In this document: positions 8,429 through 15,890 of the stretch, one piece after another
Layout of the letters: each line of letters begins with the position of its first letter
Position numbering within the stretch: position 1 is the stretch's first letter
Source of the DNA: Phenylobacterium deserti
GTDB taxonomy: Bacteria; Pseudomonadota; Alphaproteobacteria; Caulobacterales; Caulobacteraceae
Assembly (NCBI RefSeq): GCF_003254705.1
Contig: NZ_QFYR01000001.1
Coordinates: 1,612,001-1,676,000 of the forward strand
Length of the DNA stretch: 64,000 bases
Direction of reading: 5' to 3'
Translations under genes and position numbers: made by a program
The notes under the pieces: generated by a model
Told to the model about the DNA's origin: nothing
The model's input: the letters and a program-made list of their open reading frames with translations, nothing else
The model's database searches: none

Positions 8429-10075
8429 ATGGCGACTTATTTCTTCGAGACCATCACGGCGGCTCAGGCTTCGTCCTACACCGCTGCTGATCAGCTGGTG
8501 TTCACCAGCACGGCGACCACCGGTTCGCGCGTTGCGGTGACCTACGGCTCCGACCTGTTCGGCAGCACCACGACCATCACCGACACGGTGACCGGCCGCG
8601 CCGTGACCTTCGGCACCGGCATCGCCGGCGAAACCGTCTCCTTCGCGAACGGCTCGACGCTGTTCGTCGGCGGCACGGGCAACGAGACCTTCACCGGCAC
8701 GGGCGGCAGCGATGGCGCTTACGGCGGCGCGGGCGTTGACACGCTGGTGGGCGGCGGTGGCGCCGACTTCATCCACGGCAACCAAGGCGCTGACTCGCTG
8801 GAAGGCGGCAACGGCAATGACACCATCTATGGTGGTCAAGACGGTGACACCATCCTGACGGGTGAAGGCATCGATTGGGCGCACGGCAACGCCGGTAACG
8901 ACACCATCACGGGCGGCGGCAGCGCGGCCACCCTGTACGGCGGTCAAGGCAACGACAGCATCAACGGCACCACTGGTGCGGACCTGATCTACGGTAACCT
9001 CGACAACGACGTGATCGTTGGCAACGGCGGCGCTGACGGCATCTACGGTGAAGATGGTAATGACACCATCACCGTCACCGGCAATGCCACGGTTCAAGGC
9101 GGCAACGGCACGGACATCCTGACCGGCGGCACGGGTAACTCCTACCTGTACGGCGGTAACGGTTCTGACACCGTGAGCATCATCGCGGCTGGCGCGCACT
9201 TCGTGCACGGCAACGCGGACGCCGACGTGATCACCGCCAGCACCACGGCGACCGGCAGCGACACCATCTACGGCGGCGCTGGCAACGACACGATCACCGA
9301 AGCCGGCACCTCGGGCGCCGACTGGATCTCGGGTGACGACGGCGACGACACCATCACTTCGGCTGCCGGCAACGACAGCATCTGGGGTGGTGAAGGCGAC
9401 GACACCATCACCGACTCGGCGGGCTCCACCACCGTGGACGGCGGCGAAGACGACGACATCATCACCGTCGGCAGCGCCACCACCGAAGCCCACTTCATCC
9501 TGGGCGGCTCGGGCGAAGACACCATCAGCATCGTGGGCGGCTCCGGCGGCACCGTGGATGGTGGTGATGACGACGACCTGATCACCGTCAACGCGGCCAC
9601 GAGCGGCGCTGCGCTGACCATCAACGGCGGCGAAGGCGAAGACACCATCACCGGCGGCAACGGCGTTGACGTGATCAACGGCGGCATCGACGACGACTCC
9701 ATCAACGGCGGCGCTGGCGCCGACTCGCTGACGGGCGGTGCGGGTGACGACACCTTCAACGTGTCGGGCTCCTCGGCTGTTGCTGGTGACTTCGACCTGG
9801 TCCTCGACTGGAGCAGCTCGGACTACCTCGAGTTCGGTGGCGTGTCTGGCACGGCGACGAACTTCACGGCGGTTGTCGCCACTGGTGCGAACGACTTCGC
9901 TTCGGCCCTCTCGGTTGCCAACAACGCGATGTCCGCTGGCGCCGACTATGTCGCCGTCCAAGTGGGCACCAACGTGGTGGTGTTCGCTGATACGGCCGGT
10001 GGCGTGAGCGCCGATCAAGCCGTGGTCCTGGTGGGCCGCAGCCTGACCGACATCAGCTACAACGACATCGTCTAA
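8429..10075 (+). CDS. RTX calcium-binding repeat protein, probable type I substrate / S-layer-like
   Basis: The 548-residue protein is dominated (about 77-445) by glycine/aspartate RTX nonapeptides such as GGNGNDTIYGG, which bind Ca2+ after export. There is no N-terminal signal peptide. The non-repetitive C-terminus (about 450-548) ends in a hydrophobic Asp-Ile-Val, consistent with an uncleaved type I secretion signal. I see no Lys, Cys or Pro and only three Arg, so the protein is very acidic. An RBS (ggagag) precedes the ATG and a strong terminator follows. With the exporter pair upstream and no protease or lipase domain, a structural or S-layer-like role is likely but inferred. Confidence 0.85.
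   Translation: MATYFFETITAAQASSYTAADQLVFTSTATTGSRVAVTYGSDLFGSTTTITDTVTGRAVTFGTGIAGETVSFANGSTLFVGGTGNETFTGTGGSDGAYGGAGVDTLVGGGGADFIHGNQGADSLEGGNGNDTIYGGQDGDTILTGEGIDWAHGNAGNDTITGGGSAATLYGGQGNDSINGTTGADLIYGNLDNDVIVGNGGADGIYGEDGNDTITVTGNATVQGGNGTDILTGGTGNSYLYGGNGSDTVSIIAAGAHFVHGNADADVITASTTATGSDTIYGGAGNDTITEAGTSGADWISGDDGDDTITSAAGNDSIWGGEGDDTITDSAGSTTVDGGEDDDIITVGSATTEAHFILGGSGEDTISIVGGSGGTVDGGDDDDLITVNAATSGAALTINGGEGEDTITGGNGVDVINGGIDDDSINGGAGADSLTGGAGDDTFNVSGSSAVAGDFDLVLDWSSSDYLEFGGVSGTATNFTAVVATGANDFASALSVANNAMSAGADYVAVQVGTNVVVFADTAGGVSADQAVVLVGRSLTDISYNDIV
8657..9762 (+). repeat. RTX nonapeptide repeat region
   Basis: Coding repeats of the GGxGxDxhx type recur across this stretch, with repeated near-identical DNA such as gacaccatcacc. 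The units are irregular, and many have GDDGDDTIT or GGEGDDTIT instead of the strict nonapeptide. Confidence 0.8.
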
Positions 10076-10100
10076 GCTCCGGCTCAGTCGTAGAAGTTGG

Positions 10101-10132
10101 GGGGCCGCTCTCCGGAGCGGCCCCTTTCTTTT
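10101..10132 (+). terminator. Rho-independent terminator of the RTX gene
   Basis: A perfect 10-bp stem (GGGGCCGCTC/GAGCGGCCCC) with a TCCG loop is followed by TTTCTTTT, 26 nt after the stop codon. Confidence 0.93.
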
Positions 10133-10280
10133 GGCGCCGCGGGTGCGCTGATCGTTCATGGTGATCCGTCGGTCTCGGCCGTGCGCTAGGCGCTTCAGCC
10201 TACTCCTCCGCCTGAGGCTCCGCGGTTTGCACGCCAAAGACCGCCCTCTGGGCAGCCTTCCTACCGAGCTGTTAGAGAAG

Positions 10281-10471
10281 CGCTTGCGGAGCTAAGGCTC
10301 TAAACGCAAGCGGCCGGGCAGCGATCTTTGCGAATCACTACCCGGCCAAAGCGACACAGCCATGGAGAGCTAGGCTGACAACCCACTCTACACGAAAGCG
10401 ACGCTTTAGAAAGTGGGAACCAACTTGACTGCGGCGTCGCAGTTGCGTGCGTAAGGGCGGCGGAGCCGCCC
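10281..10471. other. Multi-hairpin intergenic element, possible structured RNA
   Basis: The gene-free stretch 10133-10474 contains a run of inverted repeats: CGCTTGCG/CGCAAGCG (10281-10312, with inner GAGC/GCTC), GCCGGG/CCCGGC (10313-10346), CAGCC/GGCTG (10357-10377), CCCACT/AGTGGG (10382-10417, with inner AAAG/CTTT), ACTGCG/CGCAGT (10428-10443) and GGGCGGC/GCCGCCC (10455-10471). No ORF explains them. The last hairpin abuts the sulfotransferase stop and may help end minus-strand transcription. I recognise no RNA family. 10133-10280 shows nothing clear. Confidence 0.4.
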
Positions 10472-10474
10472 GCC

Positions 10475-11212
10475 TCATTCGTCCTCGAGCAACGCTCGCA
10501 GGCGCAACTGATCGGCCCTGTAAACCTCCCGGAGGTGGGCAACGTCTTCTGGAGTGAGAGTGGACGGATAGTTCATCTTGCGGCCCACGTGCACCTCGCG
10601 AGGTTGCGGGGCCGGCGCCTCCCTCAAGCCGAGAAAGCGTCGCACGTCGCCCAGGATCGAAGCCGGATCCGAGCGCAACTGCTCGGACTGTCGGATCAGC
10701 ACCTGTTCGCGAGGAAACAGCGAAAATAGCCGCTCCAGTTGCTCGGCGTAGAAGCCCCGCTCCACATAGGAGAACTCGCGATGGTGTCCCCAGGGCGCGC
10801 TAGCGAAGAGCCGCTGCCGCCCGTCGCGGATGCACCACGCGAACGGTTCTGTCTCTGCCCCTCGCGCGTACTCCATCCGCCAGTGCGACCACGCCCGCTG
10901 GACCGGGTCGCGCAAGAGGACGATCAGCTTGGCGGCGGGGTTGTAAGCGCGGATCCGCTCCAGGCTGCTTGGCCAGTAGAGGTAGATGGGCGTCGCCTCT
11001 CCGCGCGGCCGTCCATCGTATGGCGGGAACTGCGCGTGATAGTCGGTGTAGTCCGGCCGTTCCCAAGCTCGCGCTTCGTCATCGAAGAAGTGCACTTCCT
11101 TGACCCGCGAGAGTGCGAGGTCCGGCTGGTCAGACAGATAATCGAAGAGGGCCGTTGTGCCCCCTTTCTGTACGCCGATGATGATGAAGCTGACGCGCGG
11201 GTCTTCGGACAT
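10475..11212 (-). CDS. Sulfotransferase domain protein
   Basis: The 245-residue protein transfers sulfate from PAPS to an acceptor, probably a surface glycan. The 5'-phosphosulfate-binding loop GVQKGGTTALFDYL lies at residues 13-26, KEVHFFD at 38-44, and the 3'-phosphate-binding segment RDPVQRAWSHW at 101-111. These match the heparan-sulfate N-sulfotransferase/NodH type. The gene sits alone between the hairpin-rich gap and the lovK operon, near several glycosyltransferases. This suggests sulfation of a capsule, holdfast-like or S-layer-anchoring polysaccharide, but the acceptor is unknown. Confidence 0.88.
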   Translation of the reverse strand: MSEDPRVSFIIIGVQKGGTTALFDYLSDQPDLALSRVKEVHFFDDEARAWERPDYTDYHAQFPPYDGRPRGEATPIYLYWPSSLERIRAYNPAAKLIVLLRDPVQRAWSHWRMEYARGAETEPFAWCIRDGRQRLFASAPWGHHREFSYVERGFYAEQLERLFSLFPREQVLIRQSEQLRSDPASILGDVRRFLGLREAPAPQPREVHVGRKMNYPSTLTPEDVAHLREVYRADQLRLRALLEDE

Positions 11213-11272
11213 CCCGCTTCAATCACGCGTCAGCATGCCCGCCGCAAGCCTTGGCGCGGCCTAAAGCCGAGT

Positions 11273-11545
11273 TCAGCGCCTCTCTTCGCGGCTGAACCGC
11301 CACTTCAGTGTCAGGATCGCGCCGGACATGATGAGGCATACGATGTTCGAGCCGACGACCGGCCAGCTCTTGATCAGGAAGCCGTAGGCGATCCAAAGCG
11401 TGAAGCCGGTCACCGTGATGACGTACATCCGCAAGGAAACTGAAGAAGCGTCGCGCTCGCGCCAGATCTTCACCAGCTGCGGTCCAAAGCTCACCATGGA
11501 GCAGATCGCTGCGCCCGTGCCAATGACGTTTGCCGTTAGAGACAT
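11273..11545 (-). CDS. SemiSWEET-family sugar transporter
   Basis: The 90-residue membrane protein has three hydrophobic helices (about 4-24, 39-58, 64-83) and a PQ-loop, SFGPQLVKIWRERDASSVSL, after the first helix. This is the single three-helix bundle of bacterial SemiSWEETs, which dimerise to move sugars across the inner membrane. Its ATG shares one base with the lovR stop (TGATG), so translation is probably coupled to the response regulator. The substrate cannot be told from sequence. Confidence 0.85.
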   Translation of the reverse strand: MSLTANVIGTGAAICSMVSFGPQLVKIWRERDASSVSLRMYVITVTGFTLWIAYGFLIKSWPVVGSNIVCLIMSGAILTLKWRFSREERR

Positions 11546-12012
11546 CAGGCGCTCGCCTCACCAGAGGCGCTCCAGCGCAAGCAGAACTCCGGCGCGAGCG
11601 TCAAGCCGGCCGGCGGGGCGCTCGGCGCGTGCCCGTCTCTCAGGCACGCTTGCAGGTAGTACAGGGCGCGTTTCACGGCGGTCTCCGAGTAGGGCTTACC
11701 GATAACGCCGCACGCGCCCGCAAAGTCCTGCGGCAGCCGCTTTACGTTGGCGGTCATGAACAGAACAAGGCCGCCGGGATCGGTCGAGATGGAGCGCGCC
11801 GCTTCTACGCCTGTCGGACCGTCCGACAGATGCACATCCACCAGCGCGATGTCAGGCGTCAGGCTCCGGGCCAGGCGGATCGCTTCTTGGGAGCTCATGG
11901 CGTGCCCGACATCGGTGCAGCCGATCTCCCTAACCATGAACCCGAGCTCCGTCGCCAGGAGGACCTCGTCTTCCACGATCAGCACGCTAAGCGCCGGCTG
12001 GAGAGGCTTCAT
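11545..12012 (-). CDS. lovR: Single-domain response regulator, LovR-like
   Basis: The 155-residue receiver protein has the acidic pair E14/D15, phosphoacceptor D59 (LVDVHLSD), T87 and K106 (GKPYS), followed by an unstructured tail and no output domain. In Caulobacter crescentus LovR works with the LOV kinase LovK to tune the general stress response and adhesion. Here the gene overlaps lovK by 4 nt (ATGA) in the same order. The assignment rests mainly on that pairing. Confidence 0.82.
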   Translation of the reverse strand: MKPLQPALSVLIVEDEVLLATELGFMVREIGCTDVGHAMSSQEAIRLARSLTPDIALVDVHLSDGPTGVEAARSISTDPGGLVLFMTANVKRLPQDFAGACGVIGKPYSETAVKRALYYLQACLRDGHAPSAPPAGLTLAPEFCLRWSASGEASA

Positions 12013-13118
12013 GCAAAGAGCGCCGGGTCGACGGGAATGGTCACCACAGCTCCTAGACCAGGCCGACGGTCCTGCAACTCGAGCCGTGCACGAAGCTGCT
12101 GGCAGAGCAGTTGAACGATGGTCATCCCAAAATTGCGCGGCGGCGCGCCGGGAGGCAGACCGATCCCATCGTCCTCCACCCTCAGGATGCAGCCTTCCGA
12201 CGATGTGCGAGTGGAAACGGTGACGACGCCCGGTCGGCCGTCCGGAAAGGCGTGCTTCAAGGCGTTGCCGATCAACTCGTTCACCACCAGAGCCAGCGGC
12301 GCGGCCTGTGACGCGGGCACAGCCACATGCTCCAGATCCAGCCGCAACTGAAGATCGTCCCGTCCGGCCGAGCCGGCCAAGTCTCCCGTCAGGTCGCGAA
12401 TGAACTCGGCCACGTCGAATCGAGTGACGTCGGCGCTCTGGAAAAGCCGCCGGTGAACGGTGGCGATGGCGCTGACACGCTCGAGCATGCCTCTGAGCGC
12501 GAGCCGCGTCCGCTCATCCTCCAAGCGACGGCTCTGCAGCAACATCAGGGAAGAGATGAGCTGCAGGTTGTTCTTCACTCGGTGGTCCACCTCGTGGAGC
12601 AGGGCGGTCTTCTGAGCCAGGGCCGCTTCGAGATCCTGTGTTCGGCTGTTGACGTCCGCCAGCAGGGCCTCGCGCGAGCGGAGCAGGGCCAATTGCTGCG
12701 CCTTGCGCTCGCTGACGTCAGTCTGGCAGCCGAACCAGTAGGTGATCTCCCCTTGGGCATTCCGCACCGGACTGAGGTGCAGGCTGTTCCAGAAAGTGGA
12801 GCCATCCTTGCGGTAGTTGAGCAGTTCGGCGGTGGCGTCCTGCCCATCGCGGATCGCACGGCGAACCTTGTCGACCTCCGAAGGATCGGTGTCAGGCCCC
12901 TGCAGGAAGCGGCAGTTGCGCCCCAGAACCTCGTCCAGGTGGTAGCCGGTGAGCTTCAGGAAGGCGTCGTTGGCCATGATGATCGGCTGATCGGTGCGGC
13001 GTGCATCGGCGATCAAGATCGGCAGACCGGCGCCCCGGACGACCGTCTCGAACGGCGCGTCCGCGCTGGCGCCGCCGTCCCGGTCGAGGGTCGGGTCCAA
13101 GGAAAGCTGGTCGCTCAT
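12009..13118 (-). CDS. lovK: Blue-light LOV histidine kinase, LovK-like
   Basis: The 369-residue soluble kinase has a LOV domain (about 25-138) with the flavin-adduct motif GRNCRFLQG, reactive Cys at residue 69. A short coil leads to a HisKA_2-type dimerisation region with HEVDHRVKNN, phosphorylated His at 179, and a C-terminal ATPase with DDGIGLP. Length, Cys and His positions are close to C. crescentus LovK. It should autophosphorylate in response to blue light (and perhaps redox) and signal through LovR to the general stress pathway. A GGAAC-N16-CGTT element upstream suggests sigma-T control. Confidence 0.92.
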   Translation of the reverse strand: MSDQLSLDPTLDRDGGASADAPFETVVRGAGLPILIADARRTDQPIIMANDAFLKLTGYHLDEVLGRNCRFLQGPDTDPSEVDKVRRAIRDGQDATAELLNYRKDGSTFWNSLHLSPVRNAQGEITYWFGCQTDVSERKAQQLALLRSREALLADVNSRTQDLEAALAQKTALLHEVDHRVKNNLQLISSLMLLQSRRLEDERTRLALRGMLERVSAIATVHRRLFQSADVTRFDVAEFIRDLTGDLAGSAGRDDLQLRLDLEHVAVPASQAAPLALVVNELIGNALKHAFPDGRPGVVTVSTRTSSEGCILRVEDDGIGLPPGAPPRNFGMTIVQLLCQQLRARLELQDRRPGLGAVVTIPVDPALFA

Positions 13119-13154
13119 CGGCCGGTGGGGAAACTACAAACCAGAACCCAAGCA

Positions 13155-13179
13155 AACGGAAATCGAGCAGGCCGGTTCC
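13155..13179 (-). promoter_or_regulatory. EcfG/sigma-T-type promoter of lovK operon
   Basis: On the minus strand GGAAC (13179-13175) and CGTT (13158-13155) are separated by exactly 16 nt. This matches the alphaproteobacterial general stress sigma factor consensus GGAAC-N16/17-CGTT. The -10 element lies 37 nt before the lovK ATG. Confidence 0.7.
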
Positions 13180-13251
13180 GCGCGACCCCAGAGCCTCTTG
13201 ATCTGCCCCGCGCCCTTCGCCATCCAGCAGCGGTCAGAAGCTGGATGTGCA

Positions 13252-15096
13252 ATGGACAACTCCACGCAAACCTCCCCTTCGCGGGACGTCGAGGCTCTCG
13301 TCGAAGCCGCGGTGGAACATCACCGCGCCGGCCGAGTGGAGCAGGCGGAGCCGATCTACCGGCAAGCTCTGGCCGTTGATCCGACCCATTGGCGCGCCTC
13401 GCACAATCTCGGCACCATCCTGCTGCGGCGAGGAGAGGCCGAGGCCGCCTTGCCATGGCTGGCTGCAGCCGCCGCATCAGAGCCCGAGGGAACTTCGCCA
13501 CAAGCTTGGCTCGCCCACGCTCAAGCGCTCATCGCCGCCCAACGCTTCGAAGAGGCCGAGGCCGTGGTTACGGCTCGAAGCGCCGATCCGCGGGCGCTCA
13601 TGGCCGAGAAGCGCCTGCGCCAGGCTTGGGGCGCTCGGCTCAACCGCGAGCACAAGCTTCCGGAAGCTAAGGCGCAGTTGGAACGCGCGCTCAGCCTTGA
13701 TCCCGAAGATCCCGACACCAACACTGACCTCGGCTACCTGCACCTGCAGATGACCGACGCGGCGGGCGCGATACCCTTCCTGCGCAAGGTTCTCGCGCGA
13801 ACGCCGGACGCCCTTGCAGCTGTCGTAAACCTCGCCTCCGCCCTGCGCGTCCAAGGCCAACTGGAGGAGGCGGAGCGGCTGTACCGTCGCGCTCTTGAGA
13901 TCGACCCGCAGAGCGAAGCCGCCGTGATCAACCTCAGCGTCGTACTGACAGCCGCCGGGCGGACCGACGAGGCGTTGACGCTTGCCGAACATGCGTTCGC
14001 TCAGGGCAAAACCGGCCTTGGCCACCTGATCCGCGCCGATGCCCTCTCCCACAGCGGCCGGGATGAGGAAGCGATCACCGCCTATAATGCCGCGCTCGCA
14101 GCCCGGCCGGACCTCGTTCGTGCCCGTTACCGCCGGGCCTTCTCCCGACTGAAGCTCGGCGACTTCCGCCGCGGCTGGGAGGACTACGAGTATCGTTGGC
14201 TTAATCCGAACTTCGTCTCGGAGTCGGCGGCTGTCGTTCTGCCGCAGCTGATCCCACACCTGGAGACCAGGCTGACGGGGGCGGACCTGGCCGGCAAACG
14301 TGTGCTGGTCGTTGGCGAGCAGGGCATCGGCGACCAGGTGATGTTCGCCAGCTGCATCCCCGACCTGGCGCGGCAAGCCGACCGCGTGGTGCTGGTTTGC
14401 GTCAGCCGTTTGGCTCGGCTGTTCCGGGGCTCGTTCCCGGCGAACGTCGAGGTGCTGGAGCCCCGCGAAGCGAAGCTCAGCCTCTCTGACTTCGATCATG
14501 TGTTCGCCATCGGCAGTCTCGGTCGTCTCTACCGCAATGAACCCGAGGATTTCCCGAGTACGCCGTACCTCAAACCGAACCCCGCCCGCGTCGCCGAATG
14601 GGCCGAGCGGCTGGGGCCGAAGACGAAACGGCTGCGGGTGGGCGTCTCCTGGCGGGGCGGCACCAAGACGACCCGTGGCCAGCAGCGGTCGCTCACCCTC
14701 GCCAATCTCGAGCCCGTCCTGGGGCTGTCAGACTGCGAATTCGTCAACCTTCAGTACGGCGATGTGGCCGACGAAGTTGAGGCGTTCAACGAGGGGCGAC
14801 TCAACCCCATCCGCCTGTTCCCGAAGGCGGACATGGACGACTTCGACGATCTGGCCGCCCTTGTGTCGAACCTGGATGTGGTGGTCTCGGTCCAGACCGC
14901 GCTGGTCCATCTGTGCGGCGCCATCGGCCAGGAATGCCTGACCATGCTTCCGCGCGATCCCGAATGGCGCTACGCCCCGGGCGGAGCGGCGATGTACTGG
15001 TACCGGTCCGTTCGACTGTTGCGCCAGATCAATGATGGCGAATGGGAGCCTGTGATCAACGCCATCGCAGATGATCTGCGGGCGCGCGTCGCCTGA
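13252..15096 (+). CDS. TPR protein with GT9-like glycosyltransferase domain
   Basis: The 614-residue protein begins at an ATG after an unrelated in-frame extension. Residues 10-310 form tetratricopeptide repeats (for example A-x3-YRQALAVDPTHWRASHNLG). The C-terminal half has a GT-B-like fold: KRVLVVGEQGIGDQVMF at about 347 and GVSWRGGTKTTRGQQRS at about 464, typical of TPR-linked GT9/GT41-like proteins. Such proteins often modify flagellin or surface glycans. It is divergent from lovK (134-nt shared gap) and followed 31 nt later by a GT8-like gene. Confidence 0.78.
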   Translation: MDNSTQTSPSRDVEALVEAAVEHHRAGRVEQAEPIYRQALAVDPTHWRASHNLGTILLRRGEAEAALPWLAAAAASEPEGTSPQAWLAHAQALIAAQRFEEAEAVVTARSADPRALMAEKRLRQAWGARLNREHKLPEAKAQLERALSLDPEDPDTNTDLGYLHLQMTDAAGAIPFLRKVLARTPDALAAVVNLASALRVQGQLEEAERLYRRALEIDPQSEAAVINLSVVLTAAGRTDEALTLAEHAFAQGKTGLGHLIRADALSHSGRDEEAITAYNAALAARPDLVRARYRRAFSRLKLGDFRRGWEDYEYRWLNPNFVSESAAVVLPQLIPHLETRLTGADLAGKRVLVVGEQGIGDQVMFASCIPDLARQADRVVLVCVSRLARLFRGSFPANVEVLEPREAKLSLSDFDHVFAIGSLGRLYRNEPEDFPSTPYLKPNPARVAEWAERLGPKTKRLRVGVSWRGGTKTTRGQQRSLTLANLEPVLGLSDCEFVNLQYGDVADEVEAFNEGRLNPIRLFPKADMDDFDDLAALVSNLDVVVSVQTALVHLCGAIGQECLTMLPRDPEWRYAPGGAAMYWYRSVRLLRQINDGEWEPVINAIADDLRARVA

Positions 15097-15127
15097 CCCG
15101 CCGCGCCCCTTGTTGCCGGAGAGCTTC

Positions 15128-15823
15128 GTGAACAATCCCCCCGTGCTGGATGTCTTCATCGGCTACGACCGCCAGGAGGTCGTCGCCTACCATGTGCTCT
15201 GCCAGAGCATCATCGAGCACAGCTCGCGCCCGGTTCGGTTCACTCCGATCAACCTGGCCAGCCTCAAGCCCATCTTCCAGCGCGAAATGGTGAACCTCCA
15301 GTCCACGGAGTTCTCCTTCTCACGGTTCCTGACGCCTTACCTGTCCAGCTACCAGGGTTGGTCGCTGTTCATGGATTGCGACATGCTGGTGCGCGGCGAC
15401 ATCGCCGAGCTCTTCGCTCTCGCGGACGAGCAGTACGCGGTGATGGTCTGCAAGCACGACTACGTGCCCAAGCAGGAGACCAAGTTCCTCAACCACGTGC
15501 AAACCAAGTACCCAAAAAAGAACTGGTCGAGCGTGATGCTGATGAACAACGCCCGCTGCCGCACGCTGACGCCGGAGTACGTCCAGTCCGCTTCTGGGCT
15601 GGAGCTGCACCAGTTCAAGTGGCTGGAGAGCGACGACCAGATCGGCGCCTTGCCGCTGGAATGGAACTGGCTGGTCGGCGAGTACGACTACGACCCGCAA
15701 GCTCGCAACGCCCACTACACCTTGGGTGGTCCCTACTTCGACGACTACAAGGACGTTGAATACGGCGATGAGTGGCGCGAGACCCTTCAGCGGGCCCGCA
15801 CCGCTGACGGCAAGGTCGTCTAG
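15128..15823 (+). CDS. GT8-like glycosyltransferase
   Basis: The 231-residue protein uses the GTG at 15128, preceded by ccggag at RBS distance; a longer ATG form would start inside the upstream gene. DVFIGYDRQEVVAYHVL at the N-terminus and the DCD motif at 83-85 (FMDCDMLVRG) indicate a GT-A-fold, DxD, GT8-like nucleotide-sugar transferase. It probably forms a transcription unit with the TPR-glycosyltransferase. A second ATG-free start is unlikely because the first strand would be lost. Confidence 0.78.
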   Translation: MNNPPVLDVFIGYDRQEVVAYHVLCQSIIEHSSRPVRFTPINLASLKPIFQREMVNLQSTEFSFSRFLTPYLSSYQGWSLFMDCDMLVRGDIAELFALADEQYAVMVCKHDYVPKQETKFLNHVQTKYPKKNWSSVMLMNNARCRTLTPEYVQSASGLELHQFKWLESDDQIGALPLEWNWLVGEYDYDPQARNAHYTLGGPYFDDYKDVEYGDEWRETLQRARTADGKVV

Positions 15824-15833
15824 ACGCACACCG

Positions 15834-15851
15834 CTGTCATTGCGGTGACAC
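15834..15851 (+). promoter_or_regulatory. Candidate Pho box upstream of phoR
   Basis: CTGTCAT, four spacer bases and GTGACAC resemble the two 7-bp half-sites of a PhoB box (CTGTCAT-N4-CTGTCAT; the first half is perfect, the second diverged). It lies 40 nt before the phoR start, where autoregulation would act. Confidence 0.45.
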
Positions 15852-15890
15852 ACGTTTGCGGATGCTGGAGTATTCGCAGACGGAGATTCG

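Noticed and set aside
8657..9762. Short direct DNA repeats that could suggest a CRISPR array
   Set aside because: They are irregular coding repeats of an RTX protein with no constant repeat length or spacers.
8426..10237. Long minus-strand ORF (603 aa) across the RTX gene
   Set aside because: It is antisense to the repeat region and arises from GC-rich repeated codons; its composition is not protein-like and the plus-strand gene has an RBS, terminator and exporter context.
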